Positions 10,110-19,399 of a stretch of 54,058 nucleotides of DNA are shown here, one piece after another; within the stretch, counting starts at the first letter, position 1, and every line of letters starts with the position of its first letter. The notes beneath the pieces are model-generated. The model saw only the letters and a list, made by a program, of their open reading frames with translations, was not told the origin of the DNA and did no database searches. The DNA is from Stentor roeselii (lineage: Eukaryota; Ciliophora; Heterotrichea; Heterotrichida; Stentoridae). Position numbers and translations under genes: made by a program. The DNA lies in assembly GCA_006503475.1 (NCBI GenBank), contig RSEH01000293.1:1-54058 (forward strand). The letters are read 5' to 3'.

Positions 10110-11761
10110 TGGTTCAAATTTTTAGTAATTATAAAATTTATCTAAATTTTATACAAATATGAAAAATTGGATTTGGGTTTCGAAGGTATTCAAGATTTTT
10201 AGATTGTTTGAGTTTCTTTGAACTTTTTATATTTTAAATGAGCTTAAATGTTTTTAAAATCCTTTGAAAGTTCATGGAAGGTAAGGAAATTCATATCTTC
10301 TGTGAAACTCTTTTTTCCATAAAATAGAATGTATTATATATTAAAGTTGTAAATGGCAGAATTATTTGAATTTGATTTCAAAAATCTTGTAATAGCTTCC
10401 TTAAGTATCATAGAAAAAGAGTATAATGATTATATTTATTAAGCTAGGCCTTCCTGAGCCTTAGTTAGTATAAAATTTTATATAGTTTACTTGAATTTGA
10501 TCTTTCATAGTATAGGATGTTCTTTGCACTGAAAGACTAATATTTTAGCTTTAAACACGTTATCCATGCCTTCTCTATCATAAACTCTTTGATTTTCTCA
10601 AGAATGTCTTGATATTTCAAAAGCCCAATACTTAAGGTTGAAATTATATAATTTCATTAGAAATATATATTGATTCAAACTACTATAGAGATTGAAAAAA
10701 CCTGTATATGAAGTATTTTATTTTTAGTTCAGCATAAAATAGATTGTCCCATCTTAGATACTTGCAAAATTCACATTTCATATCTGTAATCAGTATGAAT
10801 AGAATATAACTGAAATTGGCTGATTAAGTAATCTTAGTTAATAACTATCTAAAGATTAAATCAATGTCTTTGAAAGTAGAATGCTCCTTGCAATGATAAT
10901 AATATATATTATTGACATTCGTAAACAAATTAAAGATATTCTGAATTCAAAATGAAATCTGCTTATCAATCCAATAAAAGATTTGAAAATCATAAAATTT
11001 GATTAATTAAGGATATAATCATCTAAAAGGAAGTTGATAATATTGGCATTTGTAATTCTGGATAAAAAGCGAAAAAATTCCCAGTCTTTTACTCAATTTA
11101 AAGAATCATTCATTAAAAATTTACCATTGTGAATTAATTGTGACACTATATCTTGTTATTTATATAACAGCAAAGTTTATTTATTTGGTGGAGCTTACTT
11201 CTTAATAGTGCTTCTTTAGATAATTCAAGATATTTGATTTGAGGCTTTCTCTGTGGGTATCTCTACCAGGACCATCATCTCAACTACATATATGTCAATA
11301 TTGCTATTATATCTCAGATTTTTTCTCTGTTAATCAAATTCTCTTCATCTATTCGAGTTAAACACGTATCAATATGTAAATTTAAGCAAGAATATAGATA
11401 TCGAAGTTGATAATGCACTTATTTATTAGGATTATATTTCTTATAGTTCAAATTCTATTTTAAAACCGAAGTGAATGATAATTTGCTACTTGTAAAAAAG
11501 TCAATAATAATAACGAATTTGAGTCAAACACAAGTGCACATGCTATTATGGCAAATATAATATGCCGCAAGTAATAAAATATCTATTTATAAAAACTATA
11601 CCATTAGGGTGCTAATAAAAATATTAATAATACTTCATAGAATATTTTATTTATGATTAATACTCAGATAAAATGATTATTTCATATGAATGATTTTGAC
11701 TGATCGAGGTCTTTTGATTAGGTAATTTTTAAGTTTTAATTATATATTAAAATAGATTAAT

Positions 11762-12019
11762 ATGTTAAATAAATTAAAAATAGTGTTTTTTATGTATTTA
11801 TCATTATTCCTGGAATCATTAATTCTATTTTATAATATAATAGATGGAAGTTCGAAGAAAAAAGTTTTAATAGCCTTTAATTTACCAAACATAAATAGAT
11901 ATTTAATATATAATATGGATATGATAATTTTAGAACCATTAATTTCTTCAAACCTTGATATTTATCCAATTCTTGATTTCAAATCTAAAACCTACAAATT
12001 CTGTCATGAGATTTGGTAA
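11762..12019 (+). CDS. Doubtful small ORF, 85 aa
   Basis: ATG-initiated, with a hydrophobic N-terminal third (about residues 7-27) that could be a membrane anchor, then an Ile/Asn/Lys-rich remainder. It is extremely AT-rich and matches nothing I recognise. Chance occurrence in AT-rich DNA is as likely as a gene. Confidence 0.18.
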   Translation: MLNKLKIVFFMYLSLFLESLILFYNIIDGSSKKKVLIAFNLPNINRYLIYNMDMIILEPLISSNLDIYPILDFKSKTYKFCHEIW

Positions 12020-12629
12020 ATTGATTGAAGAAGCGAATCCTGAACTAAGAATATGGGAATTTTTATCGAAAAAATATGTTTAGAATATGACATGGATATT
12101 TTGATGTTTCTAAAGTTTTAATTTTTTTTTAATTATAGTCTGAATCACAAAGATAAATTTCAATCATATTGCTTGAATTTCCTCTACTGTGTTAATTGAA
12201 TCAATAAATGTTTGATAAATTTTGAAATTTTGTGGTACTAATATAATTTTTATCAAGTATATATAATCTAATTCGTAAAAGTATTTACCCTTGGTATAGT
12301 TATTTCAAAGAGTTTGCTTATATTCAAGTACTTTCCAAACTAAAATATCTCTATGATATTTATTTAATTCATATTTTGATATAAATTCGCTTTGTATTTT
12401 GAGATATAATACCTGATGAAAGAAATAAAAAATACTTGATAAAAAATCATTTAATCTTCTCTTGATAAATTTTATCATTAAGGACTGTATTCTAATTATC
12501 TATGCAGATTATTCCTCATTTAAGATCCATTTATAATCACAAACAATATTTAATTCACAACTCTTACATCTTAAACAATCTATCAATTAAAAAATTTAAC
12601 CCATGCAAATAAAATCTTCAGCGCTTAAC

Positions 12630-14240
12630 TTAATTATTTATATTTAAAACATTGGTGTTTAATTTTAAAGGTAAATGAAATTTTTTCTTTAAGTTCTGCT
12701 TTGAATTGCAGTCTTTTTCTTTAAATAAGTTAGCTGGTTTATTTTCCACATCCCCATTTACCCATTCTTGCCAAATCATAAACCCCTGTGATTTATTCAG
12801 AGAAAATTGTCTTTGGAGAATCAAGTTCATATTAATGAAAGCTAGTCGAGCCTTCTGGGGGTCCATATCTCGTTCACTGACATAAGAACAGTTAGTAAAA
12901 AAAGAGTTCTCTAAAGCAAATACCAAATTTTTCCAAATATTCCAACTTTTATGAAGCTTTTTTGTACTAAAGGCTTTGAAAATCTCTGCCATTCTACATA
13001 GACAATTTTCTTCAAGCATATCATAAGAAATCTGGTAAGAAACATAAGAAACAAGTCTTAAAAAAGCTAGTTTTTTTAAAGATTTCTGGATTTTTAAAGG
13101 AAAATTTGCAATGGACATTAGTTTTTTTGAGATTTCATAGTGGCCTGGGCTTAAACTTTGAAGAATCTGAAGCTTGGGTGATTTTAATGAAAGAAAACAA
13201 ATCGAAAAGAATTTAATCGTAGTGAAAATTTTGAACTTTTGTTTAGAGATCAATACTTTTAAACATTTTTCAAAAGAATTTAAAATTAACTTTCTGCATG
13301 ATTTAGGTTTGACTTTCTGTAGAGTCCTAAATGATGAAATTCCAAGCGAAAAAACTTGAGAGTTTATCACTTTCTCAAGTACAAGCAACCCTTGCTCATA
13401 GATAAAAAGAGTCTCTGATGAAAGTTTTAAAAGGAAAAAACCTGATTCGACTAACTTCTTACCTTTTCGATCTAAAAATTTCAAAATATTTTCTAAATTT
13501 TTCACTTTTTTCTGATTATTTGATTTTTTTCTATATCTGTTCAAGTGAATAGATGGTTCAATATTAACAATTGACTTAAAAGTCCAGAGAATAACAATTT
13601 TTCCTTTTTTAATGAAAACCTTTTTCAATACATTAAAAAATTGTTGAAATTTTATCTTCTTTTCGAAAACAAATAAAATAATTCTTCTCCAAACAACACC
13701 CATTCTTTTATTAATGATTGATTCCAACTTCGAAAAATCATTCAATCCGACTCTCATCCTTTTAGTTTTAAATAATTTTTCAAAGTAATAATAGCCGGCC
13801 CTTCGATAAACCCTTCCAATAGCCCCTTTAAAGCAGTTGGCATTATTAAAAACCTTAAATTCAGAAGCAGCTGCAAAACTTCGAATCTTCCAAAACGGGA
13901 TCCGAAGCCTTTCTCGAAAAATCTGCACTAGTCCTGAAAAAATCTCAGAAATTCCTTCAATTTGAGTAGAAGTAAGTAAAAATGATTTACTTAAATCTGA
14001 TGAAAAATTCAAAGTTTTGTCAATGAACTGACTCAGTTCTTTTCTTTTGCCATTTCTTGAAAGTTCTTGAATTTTCCACAGAATCTTTTTGAAATTTTTG
14101 TTTTTTTCTTGCTCTTTCTTTAAAAGGACCTGAAGTTCTTGTATGTGATTTTTTAAAAGCTTTAGCGGTTCATTTGAAAAGAGTTTAGAAATTTCCATTT
14201 TATATTTCTTGGATTTAATTATCAAGAAGCGGCATTCCAT
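12630..14240 (-). CDS. Helical hypothetical protein, 536 aa
   Basis: A continuous minus-strand frame from ATG at 14240; a second in-frame Met (residue 15) could also start it. Residues about 15-75 look like a coiled coil (KLLKNHIQELQVLLKKEQEK). The rest is Lys/Phe-rich helix with recurring aromatic-plus-basic motifs: FWKIRSF, VWRRIILF, LWTFKSI, WNIWKNL. Such spaced Trp-containing helices loosely recall centrin-binding Sfi1-type repeats, but the spacing is irregular and I do not assign that family. There is no signal peptide or membrane helix. It is divergent from the DTW gene with 132 nt between starts. The function is unknown. Confidence 0.75.
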   Translation of the reverse strand: MECRFLIIKSKKYKMEISKLFSNEPLKLLKNHIQELQVLLKKEQEKNKNFKKILWKIQELSRNGKRKELSQFIDKTLNFSSDLSKSFLLTSTQIEGISEIFSGLVQIFRERLRIPFWKIRSFAAASEFKVFNNANCFKGAIGRVYRRAGYYYFEKLFKTKRMRVGLNDFSKLESIINKRMGVVWRRIILFVFEKKIKFQQFFNVLKKVFIKKGKIVILWTFKSIVNIEPSIHLNRYRKKSNNQKKVKNLENILKFLDRKGKKLVESGFFLLKLSSETLFIYEQGLLVLEKVINSQVFSLGISSFRTLQKVKPKSCRKLILNSFEKCLKVLISKQKFKIFTTIKFFSICFLSLKSPKLQILQSLSPGHYEISKKLMSIANFPLKIQKSLKKLAFLRLVSYVSYQISYDMLEENCLCRMAEIFKAFSTKKLHKSWNIWKNLVFALENSFFTNCSYVSERDMDPQKARLAFINMNLILQRQFSLNKSQGFMIWQEWVNGDVENKPANLFKEKDCNSKQNLKKKFHLPLKLNTNVLNINN

Positions 14241-14372
14241 TGTTAGGTTGTTTGTATTGACTATTATAATAAGATTTTTATTGTATTAGAAAATTGGATT
14301 AAGTGACTATTGTTGTAGGAAGTAAATAATTCTAAAGTTTTTTAGTTTAGACTAAATCTTTTCTAATTTATC

Positions 14373-15086
14373 ATGGCAGAAGATGAAAAAGTTAATTCTG
14401 TGCATGCCCGAAAGTATGTCGAAAAAATTGAATCTTTCAAATCAGAAAGGTGGTGTGATTCATGTTGGCTGCTAAAACATTTATGCATATGTGGACAAAT
14501 TTCAGCTCTAGAATCCACAATGCCTGTAAAGTTTCACTTGTTTTTGCATTACAAAGAATTTAAAAGAACTTCAAACACTGGAATTTTGATTAAGAAGCTG
14601 TTCCCAAATTCAGGAGTGTATATCTCAGGATATCAAGAAGACAAAGAAAAACTATACTCAGAAATATCAGATAAACCTAATGTTTGTGTTTTGTACCCAG
14701 GGGACAAGTCAATAAATCTAGAATCTTGGCTCGAAACATGCATCGAAGGAGAAAAGCAGTTCATTCTTTTGGACTCAACTTGGAACCAGGGTAGAAAACT
14801 CTTAAATAGCCTACCTAAAAACATTCCTAGAGTTAAACTTGTTAGCAGTGCCAGCTCTTTAATAAAATGCAAAAAACAAGCGAACAAAGGATACTTCAGT
14901 ACTTTAGAATGCGCTGCCTTGATCCTTAAGGCAGTAGGAGACATGAAATCATATGAAGAAGTTATGAAGGCTTTTGTTTTGAAGGATAAAGCAGCACTTA
15001 AGCAAACAAATAAACATTCATTGTTGAAGAATCTTGAAGAAAAGGAACACTATTCAATTGTGAATCAAGATGATGTAGAATTATAA
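14373..15086 (+). CDS. DTW-domain tRNA-uridine aminocarboxypropyltransferase
   Basis: A 237-residue protein with the hallmarks of the DTW/TapT family, which transfers the aminocarboxypropyl group of S-adenosylmethionine to uridine in tRNA (acp3U). Cys28, Cys31, Cys38 and Cys40 give the N-terminal CxxC...CxC zinc site. HYKEFKRTSNTG (59-70) matches the family's conserved H..E..R.(T)NTG segment, and YPGD (108-111) precedes the signature DSTW at 134-137. The C-terminal half, with STLECAALIL, is the conserved helical part. Length is normal for the family. I cannot separate DTWD1-type from DTWD2-type by eye. The protein is expected in the cytosol or nucleus. Confidence 0.93.
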   Translation: MAEDEKVNSVHARKYVEKIESFKSERWCDSCWLLKHLCICGQISALESTMPVKFHLFLHYKEFKRTSNTGILIKKLFPNSGVYISGYQEDKEKLYSEISDKPNVCVLYPGDKSINLESWLETCIEGEKQFILLDSTWNQGRKLLNSLPKNIPRVKLVSSASSLIKCKKQANKGYFSTLECAALILKAVGDMKSYEEVMKAFVLKDKAALKQTNKHSLLKNLEEKEHYSIVNQDDVEL

Positions 15087-15941
15087 AGATTAGGCTATTA
15101 AATATTCGTTGAAAAGATAAGCGACTTTTCATTCCTATTCAAAATCTAATCTAATAAAGTCTCATTAAACCATATGCAAAGAATTCAAATTCCTTAAAAT
15201 TAACAATTTTCATGACTTAACTCTCCTAAAAGTTTTAATAAATACCTGACTTTATTAGGAGATTCTTGTGTGAAGAATTATGTTGTCTTCTGAAATATGG
15301 TGATTTTAACCATTTATCCCTTATCTTAAAGATAAGGACTAAGTCTTAAGATTAGCTGCTTCCTAGAGGCATCTTTGAAACTCTTAAGGTTTCTTGTAGT
15401 ATAGAGTAACATCAAGGCTAACCATAGCTCAAATCGTTTCCTTAAGTAAAATTCTTATAAGTAATGCTGAATAACTAAAAACTTTTTTAAACTCTATCTA
15501 AATCAGTTCTTCATTCAAAAGTCATCAATATTTTCCCTAGTTTAGACGTCTTACCAAAGTTTTAATTAAGACGAATTTGTGAAAAATTCGAAATTTTTCT
15601 AATTTTAGATCTTGGAATATTTAGAAATTCGCAAATGACAAGCTTAGCCCATTTGAAGGTATCGAAGAATATTTGAAGCAAAAGCTGGGCAAATCCATCT
15701 TTCCCTCGAAAAAATCGATCGATACGATAAAAACACAGCAAAAAAACCAACAGCTAAATAAAATATGTCAAAAGAAGAAAGATATACATCTTGAAACTTA
15801 TAAAAACGATTAATATATTCGATAGAAACCTCTAAAAACGAAAAGTGAATATCTTTTCTTACATTAGAAAAAAATTCTTGAAAATATGGAAAAAAATAAT
15901 CAAAAGATTTGTAGTAAATTATATAAAACTAGTATTAAATC
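15087..15941. other. Intergenic stretch between convergent genes
   Basis: 855 nt without a convincing gene. The only longish frame (15562-15750, minus) would have to start at TTG, so I reject it. It contains a perfect 9-bp inverted repeat at 15319-15337. Confidence 0.6.
15319..15337. repeat. Perfect inverted repeat, 9-bp arms
   Basis: CCTTATCTT, one central A, then AAGATAAGG. Further TCTTAA-containing segments follow within 60 nt. It could fold as a hairpin or be a dyad protein site. No RNA family was recognised. Confidence 0.5.
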
Positions 15942-16589
15942 TTAAATCCTCTCTCTGTTAATCACTCTCTTCATCCATTCCTTCAGCTGTTCAAACTCTT
16001 TCCAGCTATAAGTATGACCCAATTGCGGATCAGTCAAATAAGTCAAATTAAATTCACTCAAAGAATTCTGTACCATCATCTGATTAGTTTTCTGATTGAC
16101 AATCTCATCCTTTTCCCCATGATAAATGAACAAAGGAATCGATTTTCTCTCATCTTTCCAGTTCGCCAAAGGGACAAAACACGAAAGTGCAATAATCCCA
16201 AGCAAAGGAAGTTTACACGTAACAAGTCCAGTATAAATCGAAGTGACCCCTCCTTGAGAAAACCCAGCAAGAAACAAATTTTCACACATTTCAAATTCTT
16301 CCTGCAAAATTTCATCAACAAGTCTCGAAATTTCATTAAGTCCAGGCATAAGACTCCCCCAAACTTCCAAATCAATCAAGAACCAAGAAGGAAAAGTCCT
16401 TTCACTATACCTCAAAGCTTTCCGATGAGGAGGCTGAACAATGCGAATTCGAGTATTTTCTAGAAAAGGAACAGTTTTCAAGACATTCTGGTCCAGCTTG
16501 GCTGACCTTGACCAGCCTGGTAGAAAGACGACTGTAAATTTGTGAGTTTTCGGCTGAATGATGATGTCTTCCCTTTTAAAGACTAGCAT
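15942..16589 (-). CDS. Acyl-protein thioesterase / phospholipase-carboxylesterase family hydrolase
   Basis: A 215-residue alpha/beta-hydrolase of the length usual for acyl-protein thioesterases (LYPLA/APT), which remove palmitate from cysteines of membrane-anchored proteins. FLPGW (22-26) sits at the oxyanion loop where the family usually has LHG. GFSQGG (109-114) holds nucleophile Ser111. HGEKDEIV holds the acid Asp161, and LGHTY holds His192, so the triad is complete. The family's P-S-W substrate-lid region is represented by FPSWFLID (66-73). There is no signal peptide, so the protein is probably cytosolic. Its start codon lies in a palindrome shared with the gene on the other strand. A general carboxylesterase is the alternative; the substrate is inferred from the family. 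Confidence 0.92.
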   Translation of the reverse strand: MLVFKREDIIIQPKTHKFTVVFLPGWSRSAKLDQNVLKTVPFLENTRIRIVQPPHRKALRYSERTFPSWFLIDLEVWGSLMPGLNEISRLVDEILQEEFEMCENLFLAGFSQGGVTSIYTGLVTCKLPLLGIIALSCFVPLANWKDERKSIPLFIYHGEKDEIVNQKTNQMMVQNSLSEFNLTYLTDPQLGHTYSWKEFEQLKEWMKRVINRERI

Positions 16590-16596
16590 TATAATG
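16587..16596. promoter_or_regulatory. Palindrome holding start codons of two divergent genes
   Basis: CATTATAATG is its own reverse complement. Its left end, read on the minus strand, is the ATG of the thioesterase gene. Its right end is the ATG of the PG-rich protein gene. Only 4 nt separate the two start codons, and the core TTATAA can serve as a TATAA element in both directions. Confidence 0.6.
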
Positions 16597-17166
16597 AACA
16601 GAGTTTTTGAATTCCAAGCTGGACCTGGCAGTTACAACTTGAGGACAAGTATCAGTCAAAAGTCGCTTGTTTATTGCAATCTGCCTAGAGCCACTATTGA
16701 AAAAGGGCCAAAGCACCCGAAAGTTCATCTTCCGAATGCCCAGAACATGTTTTTTAATCTGGAAGATGGACCTTCTGCTCACTCTTATCAACCTGATTAT
16801 CAGGTGCTGTGGACTAAAGGGAAATACCCTGTCTTTGATAGGACTAAGAGAGCTGATTATTTCACGTCTTTTAGTCAGAGGTCGCCTGGACCTGTTTATC
16901 AACCAAAAAAACTTTCTTCTACTGCTGTGCCTTTCCCCAGAGCGGGAATCACTGGAAGCGGGTTTCAATTAAACAATACGAAAAACTTGAAAAATTGTAA
17001 AAGTTCGCTTTTGGATACTCGGAAACTCTTTGATCGTAAGATTTAACAAGGTAAGGATGATGTTCCTGGACCAGGTGCGTATCAGATGAGTGAAAGCAAA
17101 AGGAATTCTTCTACGACTTTTAGCAAGACTAAGAGGGAAATGGATGTGAGGGCTTGTAAAATATAA
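16594..17166 (+). CDS. Sperm-tail PG-rich (SHIPPO) repeat protein, one intron
   Basis: Two exons, 16594-17035 and 17051-17166, give 185 residues. Without splicing the frame stops at TAA inside the 15-nt intron. With splicing it continues into another PGPGAY motif, which proves the join. PG-rich motifs are GPGSY (10-14), PGPVY (98-102) and PGPGAY (153-158). This family coats or lines axonemal and other stable microtubules, so a ciliary or cortical microtubule role is expected. An in-frame ATG at 16558 is possible but lies inside the divergent gene. I prefer 16594 because TATA abuts it and the protein then begins MNRVFEF. The next gene on the same strand begins 74 nt later. Confidence 0.85.
17036..17050 (+). 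other. 15-nt spliceosomal intron
   Basis: GTAAGATTTAACAAG. GT...AG borders, phase 1, with an in-frame TAA if retained. Removal restores the PG-rich reading frame. Confidence 0.85.
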
Positions 17167-17240
17167 TCAGACCGTAAAACCAAAGACTACTTCCTAAGTT
17201 ACTAAAATCCAATTAGTAATCTTCCCAAGTCCCTATAAAT

Positions 17241-17645
17241 ATGAGTTCCTCTGAAGACGAAGCCATAAACGCAATAAACCAGTCCTTAAAAGACCAACTG
17301 GAAGGAGTAGATGTAGATCAAATCATAAATTTCAAGCTAAAAAGACTAGATAGAGAATACAATCAAACCCTTGCAGCAGTAATCCCAGAACAAGAGATTC
17401 CAGACCCAGGGTGGCAGGCAGATTTTTCCCAAACATACCAAGAATGTCCAAGTTCAGAAGAAGAAGAAGAACCGACAGAAGAGCTTCCCAAGAACACAGT
17501 AAGAGACTTTCCGATGCCAGCGGACCAAGTAACCAAGATAAAAGAAATCATGTCAAAAATCCAAATAAAAACTCCCTTCTGGGCCAGAAACATTCCTGAC
17601 TCTTCATTTTCTGAAATGCTACGAGGAAGAATATTCAATAAATAG
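17241..17645 (+). CDS. Acidic hypothetical protein, 134 aa
   Basis: Begins MSSSEDEA, two bases after TATAA (17234-17238). It is strongly acidic, with a Glu run (EEEEEP) near residue 75. The C-terminal segment ends in a conserved-looking amphipathic stretch, KIQIKTPFWARNIPDSSF. This tail faintly recalls the end of MEA1-type proteins (WAR...D), but from memory only, and I do not assign it. There are no membrane segments. The segment is markedly C-rich and G-poor on the coding strand. It is convergent with the next gene, with 73 nt between the stops. Confidence 0.75.
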   Translation: MSSSEDEAINAINQSLKDQLEGVDVDQIINFKLKRLDREYNQTLAAVIPEQEIPDPGWQADFSQTYQECPSSEEEEEPTEELPKNTVRDFPMPADQVTKIKEIMSKIQIKTPFWARNIPDSSFSEMLRGRIFNK

Positions 17646-17718
17646 TTATTTCTAATTAAATCACTTTCCTTCATTAATTTCACAGACAATGATCAACATT
17701 CAACCTTATTCAAATAAC

Positions 17719-18267
17719 TTAATTAAAGGAGCTTGCAGGGGTTTCTCCTTTAGGTCCACACGAAGTGCCAGTAAGAAAATAATTAAAACTATTCTCCTCA
17801 GGTTTAGTAACAGTCAATCGATTCGTCCTTTTATTAATTTTCGGCGTTTTCAGGGTGTTCAACGACCTAGGAAGGTTGAGTTTATAATGCAGAAAAGGTA
17901 CTTTTGTTGAAAGTTTATCTCCCAGATTTCTCTGTCCAATTTTTTTAAGTTTTTCAGCAGTAATTCTACTCCTTTCAATGAGTTTAAAAATAATTCCTTC
18001 AACTCGTTGACTGTCACAATAATTTCTAGAAGCCATCTGAAGAGGAGAAACTAAAACTTCTCTGTAATTCTTTTTCATCTTCACAGGTCTGGGAAGCATG
18101 AGCTTTGGTCGAAAGGTGGGCCTTTTAAGTTCAAGACTTTTTGAATTCGCTCCTCTTTTGATATGTTTTATTTGTCCCCAGGCGGAAAGGTCTTCATGAA
18201 AAGCGGAGTCAGGGTCTTCCCAGTTCACTTCACTAAGGACTCGTGACTGATTGTTAATGAAATTCAT
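17719..18267 (-). CDS. Basic hypothetical protein, 182 aa
   Basis: An ATG-initiated minus-strand frame rich in Lys, Arg and Pro (KRPTFRPKLMLPRPVKMKK around residues 49-67), with no recognisable domain, signal or membrane helix. It lies 33 nt downstream of the CIAPIN1 stop on the same strand. Low-complexity basic composition of this kind is common in ciliate cytoskeletal or RNA-binding proteins, but no function can be assigned. Confidence 0.7.
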   Translation of the reverse strand: MNFINNQSRVLSEVNWEDPDSAFHEDLSAWGQIKHIKRGANSKSLELKRPTFRPKLMLPRPVKMKKNYREVLVSPLQMASRNYCDSQRVEGIIFKLIERSRITAEKLKKIGQRNLGDKLSTKVPFLHYKLNLPRSLNTLKTPKINKRTNRLTVTKPEENSFNYFLTGTSCGPKGETPASSFN

Positions 18268-18300
18268 TCAATATAAAAATTCATCAATTTTCTAATAAAC

Positions 18301-18930
18301 TTAAAGTTCAAGTCGTACTTTTCCAGCTTGTATCTTGGCAGCGCCTTCAGAGACAACAAGGCCAATGTCGCTTTCCACCTTTTGACCTGGCACAAAAGCG
18401 GGAGTTCCTCTGAATGGGCAGCCTGCACATCGAAAAGCGTCTCCTAAATGACACCTTCCACAACTGGACGATAGTTCAACTGCTTGGTTTTGCTTTTTCA
18501 ACTCGTCAGCTCGCCCGCAGGTGCAGTTCTTGCATGGCTTCGCGCGGGTCAGGCAGTCTTCAGCACTGGCCAGAGTTTTGTATTCTTCGTCGTCTTCTAA
18601 AAGATCGTCTTCGTCGATCTGGTCTTGACCTGATAATGCCTTCTGCCATTCGGCTTTTAGTTCGGATGGCACTGTTGTTGTAGGCTTTGAACTTGTTATT
18701 GATGATGGAGATTCGGAGACTTTGCAAAAACCGGCGAAAAGTAAGGATTTCTTTGTATTGGCTTCAGGATTTTCTATTGTTAGTGAACCCCCTGGACGAA
18801 GTTTTGAGTAGAGGTCTGTAAGTGAAAAAGAGACTAGAAGACTACTATGGAGTGATATTGAGTCAACTGATGAGGATGCCCAGGACTGGAATTCTGGAAT
18901 ATCAGAGGCAGAGGTTAAATTTCTCGACAT
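18301..18930 (-). CDS. CIAPIN1: Anamorsin / Dre2, cytosolic Fe-S cluster assembly factor
   Basis: A 209-residue protein whose C-terminal half is diagnostic. Cys126, Cys133, Cys136 and Cys138 (ending CKNCTCG) make the first Fe-S site. CGRC and FRCAGC (Cys157, 160, 168, 171; CX2CX7CX2C) make the second, followed by PAFVPGQKV. Dre2/CIAPIN1 passes electrons from the diflavin reductase Tah18/NDOR1 to cytosolic Fe-S assembly. The N-terminal part (about 1-85) corresponds to the methyltransferase-like domain but is much shorter than in animals or yeast, retaining only a SLTDLYSKLRPGGSL-type strand-loop. An acidic linker (DEDDLLEDDEEYK) joins the halves. The ATG at 18930 is the only good start. Confidence 0.95.
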   Translation of the reverse strand: MSRNLTSASDIPEFQSWASSSVDSISLHSSLLVSFSLTDLYSKLRPGGSLTIENPEANTKKSLLFAGFCKVSESPSSITSSKPTTTVPSELKAEWQKALSGQDQIDEDDLLEDDEEYKTLASAEDCLTRAKPCKNCTCGRADELKKQNQAVELSSSCGRCHLGDAFRCAGCPFRGTPAFVPGQKVESDIGLVVSEGAAKIQAGKVRLEL

Positions 18931-19399
18931 TTTTTTTAGTGAATTTGTTCTGCTAAACGAAAAGATAATTTTTTATGATTTTTTGAATTTGCCTAGCAAC
19001 CAGATGAACAATAATAACTTTAATTAGCTAACATAAATTTCTGTTACCCAAGGAAAGTAATTTTCTAAAAACCATTAATCAAGACCTAAATATAAAAAAA
19101 TTGATTTCTTCAAACTTATTCCTAAAAAGTTACATTCAAGGTGCACCTCCCAAATATTCTCCTCAGATCTTCCACTCTCTAAAAAACCTTAAAAAGTTTT
19201 AAAATAAATAGATTTTGAAACGACTATAGCCAAATGAACCTTCCTAAAACCCTCTGAAACCCTTTCAAACCCAAGCCAAACTTTCCCATCAACTATCCCA
19301 ACCCATCCCCTTCAACCACGTCAACCCTCTTGCAACCCTTCAACACCCTAAACCTAAACCGAGGTCTCTACAAGGCGTTTATAGAAAACCTCTTATAAA
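18931..19399. other. Intergenic region between divergent genes, G-poor near its right end
   Basis: 469 nt without a gene. From about 19140 the + strand becomes rich in C, A and T and poor in G up to the next + gene; line 19261-19320 has only 2 G by my count. CCTAAACCTAAACC-like runs near 19350 are too short and irregular for a telomere. Confidence 0.55.

Larger units (their letters stand above)
10105..12629. other. AT-rich gene-poor stretch
   Basis: About 2.5 kb with dense stops in all frames and no recognisable gene, RNA or ordered repeat. One weak small ORF (11762-12019) is listed separately. Confidence 0.6.

Noticed and set aside
15562-15750. A 62-residue minus frame in the intergenic region
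   Set aside because: It would start at TTG, and the sequence upstream is closed by stops. No domain is visible.
16014-16463. A 149-residue + strand frame opposite the thioesterase gene
   Set aside because: The minus-strand frame has the full hydrolase motif set. The + frame is low-complexity and is a shadow of it.
19345-19362. CCTAAACCTAAACC-like telomere repeat
   Set aside because: Only about two imperfect units lie between genes, within a generally C-rich, G-poor leader.
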